DNA of 64,000 nucleotides. Origin: Hydractinia symbiolongicarpus. Its lineage: Eukaryota > Cnidaria > Hydrozoa > Anthoathecata > Hydractiniidae. The notes under the pieces were generated by a model. The model searched no databases. It saw only the letters and a list, made by a program, of their open reading frames with translations, and was not told the origin of the DNA. Location: assembly GCF_029227915.1 (NCBI RefSeq), contig NC_079880.1:6822001-6886000 (forward strand). Direction: 5' to 3'. The number at the start of each line of letters is the position of its first letter. Positions within the stretch are counted from its first letter, which is position 1. This document shows positions 50,770 to 64,000 of this stretch, piece by piece. The translations under genes were made by a program, and so were the position numbers.

Positions 50770-53707
50770 AGATAGTGACAGTTTCAAAAAGTACATTTCA
50801 TTGACTTTCTAACGGTGTCAGTCCGTTTGAGTTTAAACGATTAAGTCACATATTCGTACCAACATGTATTTAGCAATATTTTCTGATATCACTAGGTTGC
50901 ATCGCCTTTAACAATGAAACGGTTGTATGTGGGACTTAATTGAACTAACTTTGGACTGTGACCTGATAAATGTGATAAATGAGACAATTGGACTCCAAGA
51001 AATAACATCGTTCTTAATTTGTAGTGATTGCCGGAACTCAGCGATTACACTGGGCGATGTGGTAGCGCTTCATTTAAAAATTTAGATAAATATGTCATTT
51101 TTACTGTGGGACCAATCCTAGCCGTTATCGCGCGCTGAAGAAATAGCGAAAGTTTCAAAAACTACATTTCATTGATTTTCTAACGGTATCAATCAGCTTC
51201 AGTTACAACGGTTGCGTCACATATTCGTACCAACATGTATTTAGCGATATTTTTCTGACTTTACTAGGTTGCATCGCTTTTAAGAATGAAACTATTGACT
51301 GTGGGACTAAATTGAACTAACTTTGGAATGTAACCTGATAAATGTGATAAAGGAGACAATTGGACTCCAAGAAATAACATTCTTCTTAATTTGACATGAT
51401 TGCCGAAACTCAGCGATTACATCGGGCGCTGGGGTAGCGCTTAATTCAAAAATGTAGACAAATAAGTCATTTTGTGCTGTGGGACCAATCGTAGTCGTTA
51501 GGACACGCTGAAGAAATAGAGACAGATTTAAAAACTACTTTTCATTGACTTTCTAACCGTGTCAGTCCGTTTGAGTTACAACGGTTGGGTCACATATTCG
51601 TACCAACATGTATTTAGCGATATTTTTCTCATATTACTAGGTTGCATCGCTTTTAACAATGAAACGATTGACTGTGGGACTTAATTGAACTAATTTTAGA
51701 CTGTGACCTGATAAATGTGATAAAGGAGACAATTGGACTTCAAGAAATAACATTCTTCTTAATTTGACGTGATTACCGGTACTCAGCGATTACATGGGGC
51801 GCTGTGGTAGCACTTCATTTAAAAATTTAGATAAATAAGTCATTTTTACTTTACTTTGCGACAGTTTCAAAAACTACATTTCATTGAATTTCTAACGGTG
51901 TCAGTTTGTTTGAGTTATAACGGTTGCGTGACATATTCGTACCAACATGTATTTAACGATATTTTTCTGATATTACCTGGTTGCCTTGCTTTTAACAATG
52001 AAGCGATTGACTGTTGAACTTAATTGAACCAACTTTGGACTGTGGTAGCACTTCATTTAAAAATTTAGATTAATAAGTCATTTTTTACTGTGGGACCAGT
52101 CCTAGCCGTTATCACGCGCTGAAGAAATAGCCACAGTTTCAAAAAGTACATTTCATTGACTTTCTAACGGTATATATCCGCTTCAGTTACAACGGTTGCG
52201 TCACATATTCGTACCAACATGTATTTAGCGATATTTTTCTGATATTACCTGGTTGCCTTGCTTTTAACAATAAAGCGATTGACTGTTGAACTTAATTGAA
52301 CCAACTTTGGACTGTGGTAGCACTTCATTTAAAAATTTAGATTAATAAGTCATTTTTTACTGTGGGACCAATCCTAGTCGTTATCACGCGCTGAAGAATT
52401 AGCGGCAGTTTCAAAAAGTTCATTTCATTAACTTTCTAACGGTGTCAGTCCGTTTGAGTTAAAACGATTGGGTCACATATTCGTACCAACATGTATTTAG
52501 CGATATTTTTCTGATATTACCAGGTTGCATCGCTTTTAACAATGAAGCGATTGACTGTGAGACTTAATCGAACTAACTTTGAACTGTGACCTGATAAATG
52601 TGATAAAGGAGACAATTGAACTTCAAGAAATAACATTCATTTTAATTTGACGTGATTACCGGTACTCAGCGATTACACAGGGCGCTGTGGTAGCACTTCA
52701 TTAAAAAATTTAAAATAATAAGTCATTTTTTACTGTACGACCAATCCTAGCTGTTATCACGCGCTGAAGAATTTGCGGCAGTTTCAAAAAGTACATTTCA
52801 TTGGCTTTCTAACGGTGTCAGTCCGTTTGAGTTAAAACCATTGAGTTACATATTCGTACCAACATGTATTAACCGATATTTTTCTGATATTACTAGGTTG
52901 CATCGCTTTTAACAATGAAACGATTGACTGTGGGACTTAATTGAATTAACTTTGTACTGTGACCAGATAAATGAGACAATTGGACTCCAAGAAATAACGT
53001 TCTCCTTAATTTGACGTGATTGCCGGAACTCAGCGATTACACTTGGCGCTGTGGTAGCGCTACATTTAAAAATTTAGATAAATAAGTCATTTTTACTGTG
53101 GGACCAGTCCTAGCCGTTATCACGCGCTGAAGAATTAGTGACAGTTTCAAAAAGTACATTTCATTGACTTTCTAACGGTGTCAGTCCGTTTGAGTTAAAA
53201 CGATTGGTTCACATATTCGTACCAACATGTATTTAGCAATATTTTCTAATATTACTAGGTTCCATCGCTTTTAACAGTGCAACGATTGACTGTGGGATTT
53301 AATTGAACTAACTTTGGACTGTGACCTGATAAATGTAATAAATTAGACAATTGGACTCCAAGAAATAACATTGTTCTTAATTTGACGTGATTGCCGGAAC
53401 TCAGCGATTACACTGGACGATGTGGTAGCGCTTCATTTAAAAATTTAGATAAATAAGTCATTTTTACTGTGGGACCAATCCTAGCCGTTATCGATCGCTG
53501 AAGAAATAGTGACAGTTTCAAAAACTACCTATCATTGACTTTCTAACGGTATCAATCCGCCTCAGTTACAACGGTTGAGTCACATATTCGTACCAACATG
53601 TATTTAGCGATATTTTTCTGACATTACCAGGTTGCATCGCTTTTAACAATGAAGCGATTGAGTGTGAGACTTAATCGAACTAACTTTGAACTGTGACCTG
53701 ATAAATG
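50770..53707 (+). repeat. 3.47 kb higher-order repeat, copy 1
   Basis: Matches 54241-57177 at an offset of 3470-3471 bp. Shared private markers include TTTGTAGTGATTGCCGG, GTTTAAACGATTAAGTCAC, GGACACGCTGAAGAAATAG, the TACTTTACTTTGCGAC deletion monomer, and two 272 bp monomers. Divergence is a few substitutions per monomer. Confidence 0.87.
52031..52302 (+). repeat. 272 bp deleted satellite monomer
   Basis: AACTTTGGACTGTGGTAGCAC joins the middle of one monomer to a later part. About 100 bp from the usual GGACTGTGACCTGATAAATG through GGGCGCTGTGGTAGC is missing. Both ends of the missing part carry CTGTG, one copy of which remains. Similar junctions lie near 52303, 55503, 55776, 57900, 59290, 61050 and 63915. 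Confidence 0.85.
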
Positions 53708-54240
53708 AGACAATTGGACTCAAAGAAATAACATTCTTCTTAATTTGACGTAATTGCCGGAACTCAGCAATTACACTAAGCCCTGTGGTAGCGCTTCACT
53801 TAAAAATTTAGATAAATAAGTCAAATTTTACTGTGGGACCAATCCTAGCCGTTATCGCGCGCTGAAGAAATAGCGACAGTTTCAAAAACTACATTTCATT
53901 GACTTTCTAACGGAGTCACTCCGTTTGAGTTGTAACGGTTGGGTCGCATATTCATACCAACATGTATTTAGCGATATTTTTCTGATATTACTAGGTTGCA
54001 CCGCTTTTAACAATGAAACGATTGACTGTGGGACTTAATTGAACTAACTTTGGACTGTGACCTGATAAATGTGATAAAGGAGACAACTGGACTTCAAGAA
54101 ATAACATTCTTCTTAATTTGACGTGATTACCGGTACTCAGCGATTACACTGGGCGCAGTGGTAGCACCTCCTTTAAAAATTTAGATTAATAAGTCATTTA
54201 TTACTGTAGGACCAGTCCTAGACGTCATCACGCGCTGAAG

Positions 54241-57177
54241 AGTTAGTGACAGTTTCAAAAAGTACATTTCATTGACTTTCTAACGGTGTCAGTCCGTTTG
54301 AGTTTAAACGATTAAGTCACATATTCGTACCAACATGTATTTAGCAATATTTTCTGATATCACTAGGTTGCATCGCCTTTAACAATGAAACGATTGTCTG
54401 TGTGACTTAATTGAACTAACTTTGGACTGTGACCTGATAAATGTGATAAATGAGACAATTGGACTCCAAGAAATAACATTGTTCTTAATTTGTAGTGATT
54501 GCCGGAACTCAGCGATTACACTGGGCGATGTGGTAGCGCTTCATTTAAAAATTTAGATAAATATGTCATTTTTACTGTGGGAGCAATCCTAGCCGTTATC
54601 GCGCGCTGAAGAGATAGCGAAAGTTTCAAAAACTACATTTCATTGATTTTCTAACGGTATCAATCAGCTTCAGTTACAACGGTTGCGTCACATATTCGTA
54701 CCAACATGTATTTAGCGATATTTTTCTGACTTTACTAGGTTGCATCGCTTTTAAGAATGAAACTATTGACTGTGGGACTTAATTGAACTAACTTTGGAAT
54801 GTAACCTGATAAATGTGATAAAGGAGACAATTGGACTCCAAGAAATAACATTCTTCTTAATTTGACATGATTGTCGAAACTCAGCGATTACACTGGGCGC
54901 TGGGGTAGCGCTTAATTCAAAAATGTAGACAAATAAGTCATTTTGTGCTGTGGGACCAATCGTAGTCGTTAGGACACGCTGAAGAAATAGAGACAGATTT
55001 AAAAACTACATTTCATTGACTTTCTAACCGTGTCAGTCCGTTTGAGTTACAACGGTTGGGTCACATATTCGTACCAACATGTATTTAGCGATATTTTTCT
55101 CATATTACTAGGTTGCATCGCTTTTAACAATGAAACGATTGACTGTGGGACTTAATTGAACTAACTTTGGACTGTGACCTGATAAATGTGATAAAGGAGA
55201 CAATTGGACTTCAAGAAATAACATTCTTCTTAATTTGACGTGATTACCGGTACTCAGCGATTACATGGGGCGCTGTGGTAGCACTTCATTTAAAAAATTA
55301 GATAAATAAGTCATTTTTACTTTACTTTGCGACAGTTTCAAAAACTACATTTCATTGACTTTCTAACGGTGTCAGTCCGTTTGAGTTATAACGGTTGCGT
55401 GACATATTCGTACCAACATGTATTTAACGATATTTTTCTGATATTACCTGGTTGCCTTGCTTTTAACAATGAAGTGATTGACTGTTGAACTTAATTGAAC
55501 CAACTTTGGACTGTGGTAGCACTTCATTTAAAAATTTAGATTAATAAGTCATTTTTACTGTGGGACCAGTCCTAGCCGTTATCACGCGCTGAAGAATTAG
55601 TCACAGTTTCAAAAAGTAAATTTCATTGACTTTCTAACGGTATATATCCGCTTCAGTTACAACGGTTGCGTCACATATTCGTACCAACATGTATTTAGCG
55701 ATATTTTTCTGATATTACCTGGTTGCCTTGCTTTTAACAATAAAGCGATTGACTGTTGAACTTAATTGAACCAACTTTGGACTGTGGTAGCACTTCATTT
55801 AAAAATTTAGAATAATAAGTCATTTTTTACTGTGGGACCAATCCTAGTCGTTATCACGCGCTGAAGAATTAGCGGCAGTTTCAAAAAGTTCATTTCATTA
55901 ACTTTCTAACGGTGTCAGTCCGTTTGAGTTAAAACGATTGGGTCACATATTCGTACCAACATGTATTTAGCGATATTTTTCTGATATTACCAGGTTGCAT
56001 CGCTTTTAACAATGAAGCGATTGACTGTGAGACTTAATCGAACTAACTTTGAACTGTGACCTGATAAATGTGATAAAGGAGACAATTGAACTTCAAGAAA
56101 TAACATTCATTTTAATTTGACGTGATTACCGGTACTCAGCGATTACACAGGGCGCTGTGGTAGCACTTCATTAAAAAATTTAAAATAATAAGTCATTTTT
56201 TACTGTAGGACCAATCCTAGCTGTTATCACGCGCTGAAGAATTTGCGGCAGTTTCAAAAAGTACATTTCATTGGCTTTCTAACGGTGTCAGTCCGTTTGA
56301 GTTAAAACCATTGAGTCACATATTCGTAGCAACATGTATTAACCGATATTTTTCTGATATTACTAGGTTGCATCGCTTTTAACAATGAAACGATTGACTG
56401 TGGGACTTAATTGAATTAACTTTGTACTGTGACCAGATAAATGAGACAATTGGACTCCAAGAAATAACGTTCTCCTTAATTTGACGTGATTGCCGGAACT
56501 CAGCGATTACACTGGGCGTTGTGGTAGCGCTACATTTAAAAATTTAGATAAATAAGTCATTTTTACTGTGGGACCAGTCCTAGCCGTTATCACGCGCTGA
56601 AGAATTAGTGACAGTTTCAAAAAGTACATTTCATTGACTTTCTAACGGTGTCAGTCCGTTTGAGTTAAAACGATTGGTTCACATATTCGTACCAACATGT
56701 ATTTAGCAATATTTTCTGATATTACTAGGTTCCATCGCTTTTAACAGTGCAACGATTGACTGTGGGATTTAATTGAACTAACTTTGGACTGTGACCTGAT
56801 AAATGTAGTAAATTAGACAATTGGACTCCAAGAAATATCATTGTTCTTAATTTGACGTGATTGCCGGAACTCAGCGATTACACTGGACGATGTGGTAGCG
56901 CTTCATTTAAAAATTTAGATAAATAAGTCATTTTTACTGTGGGACCAATCCTAGCCGTTATCGATCGCTGAAGAAATAGCGACAGTTTCAAAAACTACCT
57001 AGCATTGACTTTCTAACGGTATCAATCCGCCTCAGTTACGACGGTTGAGTCACATATTCGTACCAACATGTATTTAGCGATATTTTTCTGATATTACCAG
57101 GTTGCATCGCTTTTAACAATGAAGCGATTGACTGTGAGACTTAATCGAACTAACTTTGAACTGTGACCTGATAAATG
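54241..57177 (+). repeat. 3.47 kb higher-order repeat, copy 2
   Basis: Second copy of 50770-53707. It ends where the first copy reads ACCTGATAAATGAGACAATT and this one reads ACCTGATAAATGTGATAAAGC. Confidence 0.87.
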
Positions 57178-60100
57178 TGATAAAGCAGACAATTGGACTT
57201 CAAGAAATAACATTCTTTTTAATTTGACGTGATTACCGGTACTCAGCGATTATACAGGGCGCTGTGGTAGCACTTTATTAAAAAATTTAAAATAATAAGT
57301 CATTTTTTACTGTGGGACGAATCCTAGCCGTTATCGCGCGCTGAAGAAATAGCGACAGTTTCAAAACTTACATTTCATTGACTTTCTAACGGTATCAATC
57401 CGCCTCAGTTACAACGTTTGAGTCACATATTCGCACCAACATGTATTTAGTGATATTTTTCTGATATTACCAGGTTGCATCGCTTTTAAAATGAAATGAT
57501 TGGCTGTGGGACTTAATTGAACTAACTTTGGACTGTGACCTGATAAATGTGATAAAGGAGACAATTGGACTTCAAGAAATAACATTGTTCTTAATTTTGA
57601 CGTGATTGCCGCAACTCAGCGATTACACTGGACGATGTGGTAGCGCTTCATTTAAAAATTTAGATAAATAAGTCATTTTTACTGTGGGACCAATCCTAGC
57701 CGTTATCGCTCGCTGAAGAAATAGCGACAGTTTCAAAAACTACATTTCATTGACTTTCTAACGGTATCAATCCGCTTCAGTTACAACGGTTGCGTCACAT
57801 ATTTGTACCAACATGTATTTAGCGATATTTTTCTGATATTACCTGGTTGCCTTGCTTTTAACAATAAAGCGATTGACTGTTGAACTTAATTGAACCAACT
57901 TTGGACTGTGGAAGCACTTCATTTAAAAATTTAGATTAATAAGTTATTTTTTACTGTGGGACCAATCCTAGTCGTTATCACGCGCTGAAGTATTAGCGGC
58001 AGTTTCAAAAAGTACATTTCATTGATTTTCTAACGGTGTCAGACCATTTGAGTTAAAACGATTGGGTCACATATTCGTACCAACATGTATTTAGCGATAT
58101 TTTTCTGATATTACTAGGTTGCATCGCTTTTAACAATGAAGCGATTGACTGTGAGACTTAATCGAACTAACATTGAACTGTGACCTGATAAATGTGATAA
58201 AGGAGACAATTAGACTTCAAGAAATAACATTCTTTTTAATTTGACATGATTACCGGTACTCAGCGATTACACAGGGCGCTGTGGTAGCACTTCATTAAAA
58301 AATTTAAAATAATAAGTCATTTTTTACTGTGGGACCAATCCTAGCTGTTATCACGCGCTGAAGAATTAGCGGCAGTTTCAAAAAGTACATTTCATTGACT
58401 TTCTAACGGTGTCAGTCCGTTTGAGTTAAAACCATTGAGTCACATATTCGTACCAACATGTATTAACCGATATTTTTCTGATATTACTAGGATGCATCGC
58501 TTTTAACAATGAAACGATTGACTGTGGGACTTAATTGAACTAACTTTGGACTGTGACCTGATAAATGTGATAAATTAGACAATTGGACTTCAAGAAATAA
58601 CATTGTTCTTAATTTTGACGTGATTGCCGCAACTCAGCGATTACACTGGACGATGTGGTAGCGCTTCATTTAAAAATTTAGATAAATAAGTCATTTTTAC
58701 TGTGGAACCAATCCTAGCCGTTATCGCTCGCCGAAGAAATAGCGACAGTTTCAAAAACTGCATTTCATTGACTTTCAAACGGAGTCACTCCGTTTGAGTT
58801 ATAACGGTTGGGTCACATATTCGTACCAACATGTATTTAGCGATATTTTTCTGATATTACCAGGTTGCATCGCTTTTAACAATGAAGCGATTGACTGTGA
58901 GACTTAATCGAACTAACTTTGAACTGTGACCTGATAAATGTGATAAAGCAGACAATTGGACTTCAAGAAATAACATTCTTTTTAATTTGACGTGATTACC
59001 GGTACTCAGCGATTATACAGGGCGCTGTGGTAGCACTTTATTAAAAAATTTAAAACAATAAGTCATTTTTTACTGTGGGACGAATCCTAGCCGTTATCGC
59101 GCGCTGAAGAAATAGCGACAGTTTCAAAAACTACATTTCATTGACTTTCTAACGGTATCAATCAGCTTCAGTTACAACGGTTGCGTCACATATTTGTACC
59201 AACATGTATTTAGCGATATTTTTCTGATATTACCTGGTTGCATCGCTTTTAACAATGAAACGATTGACTGTGGGACTTAATTGAACCAACTTTGGACTGT
59301 GGAAGCACTTCATTTAAAAATTTAGATTAATAAGTTATTTTTTACTGTGGGACCAATCCTAGTCGTTATCACGCGCTGAAGTATTAGCGGCAGTTTCAAA
59401 AAGTACATTTCATTGATTTTCTAACGGTGTCAGACCATTTGAGTTAAAACGATTGGGTCACATATTCGTACCAACATGTATTTAGCGATATTTTTCTGAT
59501 ATTACTAGGTTGCATCGCTTTTAACAATGAAGCGATTGACTGTGAGACTTAATCGAACTAACATTGAACTGTGACCTGATAAATGTGATAAAGGAGACAA
59601 TTAGACTTCAAGAAATAACATTCTTTTTAATTTGACATGATTACCGGTACTCAGCGATTACACAGGGCGCTGTGGTAGCACTTCATTAAAAAATTTAAAA
59701 TAATAAGTCATTTTTTACTGTTGGACCAATCCTAGCTGTTATCACGCGCTGAAGAATTAGCGGCAGTTTCAAAAAGTACATTTCATTGACTTTCTAACGG
59801 TGTCAGTCCGTTTGAGGTAAAACCATTGAGTCACATATTCGTACCAACATGTATTAACCGATATTTTTCTGATATTACTAGGATGCATCGCTTTTAACAA
59901 TGAAACGATTGACTGTGGGACTTAATTGAACTAACTTTGGACTGTGACCTGATAAATGTGATAAATTAGACAATTGGACTTCAAGAAATAACATTGTTCT
60001 TAATTTTGACGTGATTGCCGCAACTCAGCGATTACACTGGACGATGTGGTAGCGCTTCATTTAAAAATTTAGATAAATAAGTCATTTTTACTGTGGAACC

Positions 60101-62120
60101 AATCCTAGCCGTTATCGCTCGCTGAAGAAATAGCGACAGTTTCAAAAACTGCATTTCATTGACTTTCAAACGGAGTCACTCCGTTTGAGTTATAACGGTT
60201 GGGTCACATATTCGTACCAACATGTATTTAGCGATATTTTTCTGATATTACTAGATTGCATCGCTTTTAACAATGAAACGATTGACTGTGGGACTTAATT
60301 GAACTAACTTTGGACTGTGACCTGATTAATGTGATAAAGAAGACAATTGCACTTCAAGAAATAACATTCTTTTTAATTTGACGTGATTACCGGTACTCAG
60401 TGATTACACTGGGCGCTGCGGTAGCACTTCATTAAAAAATTTAGATTAATAAGTCATTTATTACTGTAGGACCAGTCCTAGCCGTTATCACGCGCTGAAG
60501 AATTAGTGACAGGTTCGAAAAGTACATTTCATTGACTTTCTAACGGTGTCAGTCCGTTTGAGTTAAAACGATTGGTTCACATATTCGTGCCAACATGTAT
60601 TTAGCAATATTTTCTAATATTACTAGGTTGCATCCCTTTTAACAATGAAACGATTGACTGTGGGACTTAATTGAACTAACTTTGGACTGTGACCTGATAA
60701 ATGTGATAAATTAGACAATTGGACTTCAAGAAATAACATTGTTCTTAATTTTGACGTGATTGCCGCAACTCAGCGATTACACTGGACGATGTGGTAGCGC
60801 TTCATTTAAAAATTTAGATAAATAAGTCATTTTTACTGTGGGACCAATCCTAGCCGTTATCGCTCGCTGAAGAAATAGCGACAGTTTCAAAAACTACATT
60901 TCATTGACTTTCTAACGGTATTAATCAGCTTCAGTTACAACGGTTGCGTCACATATTTGTACCAACATGTATTTAGCGATATTTTTCTGATATTACCTGG
61001 TTGCCTTGCTTTTAACAATAAAGCGATTGACTGTTGAACTTAATTGAACCAACTTTGGACTGTGGAAGCACTTCATTTAAAAATTTAGATTAATAAGTTA
61101 TTTTTTACTGTGGGACCAATCCTAGTCGTTATCACGCGCTGAAGTATTAGCGGCAGTTTCAAAAAGTACATTTCATTGATTTTCTAACGGTGTCAGACCA
61201 TTTGAGTTAAAACGATTGGGTCACATATTCGTACCAACATGTATTTAGCGATATTTTTCTGATATTACTAGGTTGCATCGCTTTTAACAATGAAGCGATT
61301 GACTGTGAGACTTAATCGAACTAACATTGAACTGTGACCTGATAAATGTGATAAAGGAGACAATTAGACTTCAAGAAATAACATTCTTTTTAATTTGACA
61401 TGATTACCGGTACTCAGCGATTACACAGGGCGCTGTGGTAGCACTTCATTAAAAAATTTAAAATAGTAAGTCATTTTTTACTGTTGGACCAATCCTAGCT
61501 GTTATCACGCGCTGAAGAATTAGCGGCAGTTTCAAAAAGTACATTTCATTGACTTTCTAACGGTGTCAGTCCGTTTGAGGTAAAACCATTGAGTCACATA
61601 TTCGTACCAACATGTATTAACCGATATTTTTCTGATATTACTAGGATGCATCGCTTTTAACAATGAAACGATTGACTGTGGGACTTAATTGAACTAACTT
61701 TGGACTGTGACCTGATAAATGTGATAAATTAGACAATTGGACTTCAAGAAATAACATTGTTCTTAATTTTGACGTGATTGCCGCAACTCAGCGATTACAC
61801 TGGACGATGTGGTAGCGCTTCATTTAAAAATTTAGATAAATAAGTCATTTTTACTGTGGAACCAATCCTAGCCGTTATCGCTCGCTGAAGAAATAGCGAC
61901 AGTTTCAAAAACTGCATTTCATTGACTTTCAAACGGAGTCACTCCGTTTGAGTTATAACGGTTGGGTCACATATTCGTACCAACATGTATTTAGCGATAT
62001 TTTTCTGAAATTACTAGATTGCATCGCTTTTAACAATGAAACGATTGACTGTGGGACTTAATTGAACTAACTTTGGACTGTGACCTGATTAATGTGATAA
62101 AGAAGACAATTGCACTTCAA
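57178..62120 (+). repeat. Nested higher-order repeats with 1391 and 1763 bp periods
   Basis: Markers such as CGCGCTGAAGTATTAGCGGC recur at 57981, 59372 and 61135 (spacings 1391 and 1763), and TTACACTGGACGATGTGG at 58641, 60032 and 61795 (same spacings). TAAAGCAGAC recurs at 57181 and 58944 (1763). The two periods differ by 372 bp, one monomer. Confidence 0.85.
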
Positions 62121-64000
62121 GAAATAACATTCTTCTTAATTTGACGTGACTGCCGGAACTCAGCGATTACACTGGGCGCCGTGTTAGCGCTTCATTTAAA
62201 AATTTAGATAAATAGGTCACTTTTTCCTGTTGGACCAATCCTAGCCGTTATCGCGCACTGAAGAACTAGCGACAGTTTCAAAAACTACATTTCATTGACT
62301 TTCTAACGGTATCAATCCGCCTCAGTTACAACGGTTGAGTCACATATTCGTACCAACATGTATTTAGCGATATTTTTCTGATATTACCAGGTTGCATCGC
62401 TTTTAACAATGAAGCGATTGACTGTGAGACTTAATCGAACTAACTTTGAACTGTGACCTGATAAATGTGATAAAGGAGACAATTGGACTTCAAGAAATAA
62501 CATTCTTTTTAATTTGACGTGATTACCGGTACTCAGCGATTACACAGGGCGCTGTGGTAGCACTTTATTAAAAAATTTAAAATAATAAGTCATTTTTTAC
62601 TGTGGGACCAATCCTAGCTGTTATCACGCGCTGAAGAATTAGCGGCAGTTTCAAAAAGTACATTTTATTGACTTTCTAACGGAGTCAGTCCGTTTAAGTT
62701 AAAACCATTGAGTCACATATTCGTACCAATATGTATTAACCGATATTTTTCTGATATTACTAGGTTGCATCGCTTTTAACAATGAAACGATTGACTGTGG
62801 GACTTAATTGAACTAACTTTGCACTGTGACCTGATAAATGAGACAATTACACTCCAAGAAATAACGTTCTTCTTAATTTGACGTGATTGCCGGAACTCAG
62901 CGATTACACTAGGCGCTGTGGTAGCGCTTCATTTAAAAATTTAGATAAATAAGTCAATTTTTTTGGTAGGACCAATCATAGCCGTTATCGCGCGCTGAAG
63001 AAATAGCGACAGTTTCAAAAACTACATTTCATTGACTTTCAAAGGGAGTCACTCCGTTTGAGTTATAACGGTTGGGTCACATATTCGTACCAACATGTAT
63101 TTAGCGAGATTTCTCTGATATTACTAGGTTGCATCGCTTTTTACAATGAAACGATTGACTGTGGGACTTAATTGAACTAACTTTGGGATGTGACCTGATA
63201 AATGTGATAAAGAAGACAATTGGACTTCAAGAAATAACATTCTTCTTAATTTGACGTGACTGCCGGAACTCAGCGAATACACTGGGCGCTGTGGTAGCGC
63301 TTCATTTAAAAATTTAGATAAATAAGTCAATTTTTCCTGTTGGACCAATCCTAGCCGTTATCGCGCACTGAAGAACTAGCGACAGTTTCAAAAACTACAT
63401 TTCATTGACTTTCTAACGGTGTCAGTCCGTTTGAGTTAAAACGATTGGTTCACATATTCGCACCAACATGTATTTAGCAATATTTTCTGATATTACTAGG
63501 TTGCATCGCTTTTAACAATGAAACGATTGACTGTGGGACTTAATTGAACTAACTTTGCACTGTGACCTGATAAATGAGACAATTGGACTCCAAGAAATAA
63601 CGTTCTTCTTAATTTGACGTGATTTCCGGAACTCAGCGATTACACTAGGCGCTGTGGTAGCGCTTCATTTAAAAATTTAGATAAATAAGTCAATTTTTAC
63701 TGTAGGACCAGTCCTAGCCGTTATCACGCGCTGAAGAATTAGTGACAGGTTCGAAAAGTACATTTCATTGACTTTCTAACGGTAAAAATCCGCTTCAGTT
63801 ACAACGGTTGCGTCACATATTTGTACCAACATGTATTTAGCGATATTTTTCTGATATTACCTGGTTGCCTTGCTTTTAACAATAAAGCGATTGACTGTTG
63901 AACTTAATTGAACCAACTTTGGACTGTGGAAGCACTTCATTTAAAAATTTAGATTAATAAGTTATTTTTTACTGTGGGACCAATCCTAGTCGTTATCACG

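Larger units (their letters stand above)
49835..64000 (+). repeat. 372-373 bp satellite array, segment 6 (right block)
   Basis: About 40 monomers, resumed exactly where the island cut in, in the same orientation, and running off the window end. The subfamily mix differs from the left: GATTACCGGTACTCAGCG, TTTAAAATAATAAGTCATT, GAGACTTAATCGAAC and GGAGTCACTCCGTTTGAG are frequent. The CCGTGGAACTT subtype is absent. Shortened monomers are common: 272 bp forms (see 52031-52302) and forms reading TTTTACTTTACTTTGCGACAG (near 50396, 51841, 55314). No gene or RNA gene seen. Confidence 0.95.

Overview
The window is almost entirely eukaryotic satellite DNA. About 150 head-to-tail copies of a 372-373 bp monomer, all in one orientation, fill roughly 57 of the 64 kb. 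There is no intact host protein gene, no operon structure and no bacterial signal. The only recognisable coding sequence is a 5'-truncated non-LTR retrotransposon reverse transcriptase. The AT-rich monomer, the higher-order repeats and the TTAA-flanked piggyBac-type miniature transposons point to an animal heterochromatic block (pericentromeric, centromeric or subtelomeric). The reverse transcriptase looks like those of invertebrates and a cnidarian is plausible. I have an unverified memory of satellites of about this length in a colonial hydrozoan; that is not evidence from the sequence.

Layout. 1-2533 is satellite; 2534-3285 is a piggyBac-like MITE with TTAA duplications; 3286-35718 is a long uninterrupted satellite tract. 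Inside that tract lies a ~7.94 kb higher-order repeat present twice (about 8440-16060 and 16380-23990), which itself contains 1.48 kb four-monomer tandem duplications; a three-monomer unit of 1118 bp is duplicated at 27-29 kb. At 34.8-40.2 kb a five-monomer unit carrying the same MITE in the opposite orientation is duplicated with a period of 2609 bp, and a third, shortened unit has an unoccupied TTAA site. 40977-42747 is the truncated LINE. 42748-46884 is satellite again. 46885-49834 is a 2.95 kb non-satellite island with a tRNA-like sequence, a GCTAGC-rich minisatellite, AT/GATA microsatellites and a TGCCT-rich tract. 49835-64000 is satellite of a different subfamily mix, with several deleted monomers and its own higher-order repeats (3.47 kb, and 1.39/1.76 kb).

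The features interact as a record of satellite evolution rather than as a pathway. Transposons landed in single monomers and were then copied with their host unit. Junctions in register, differing by exactly one or two monomers, show that unequal exchange or a similar process has repeatedly reshaped the array.
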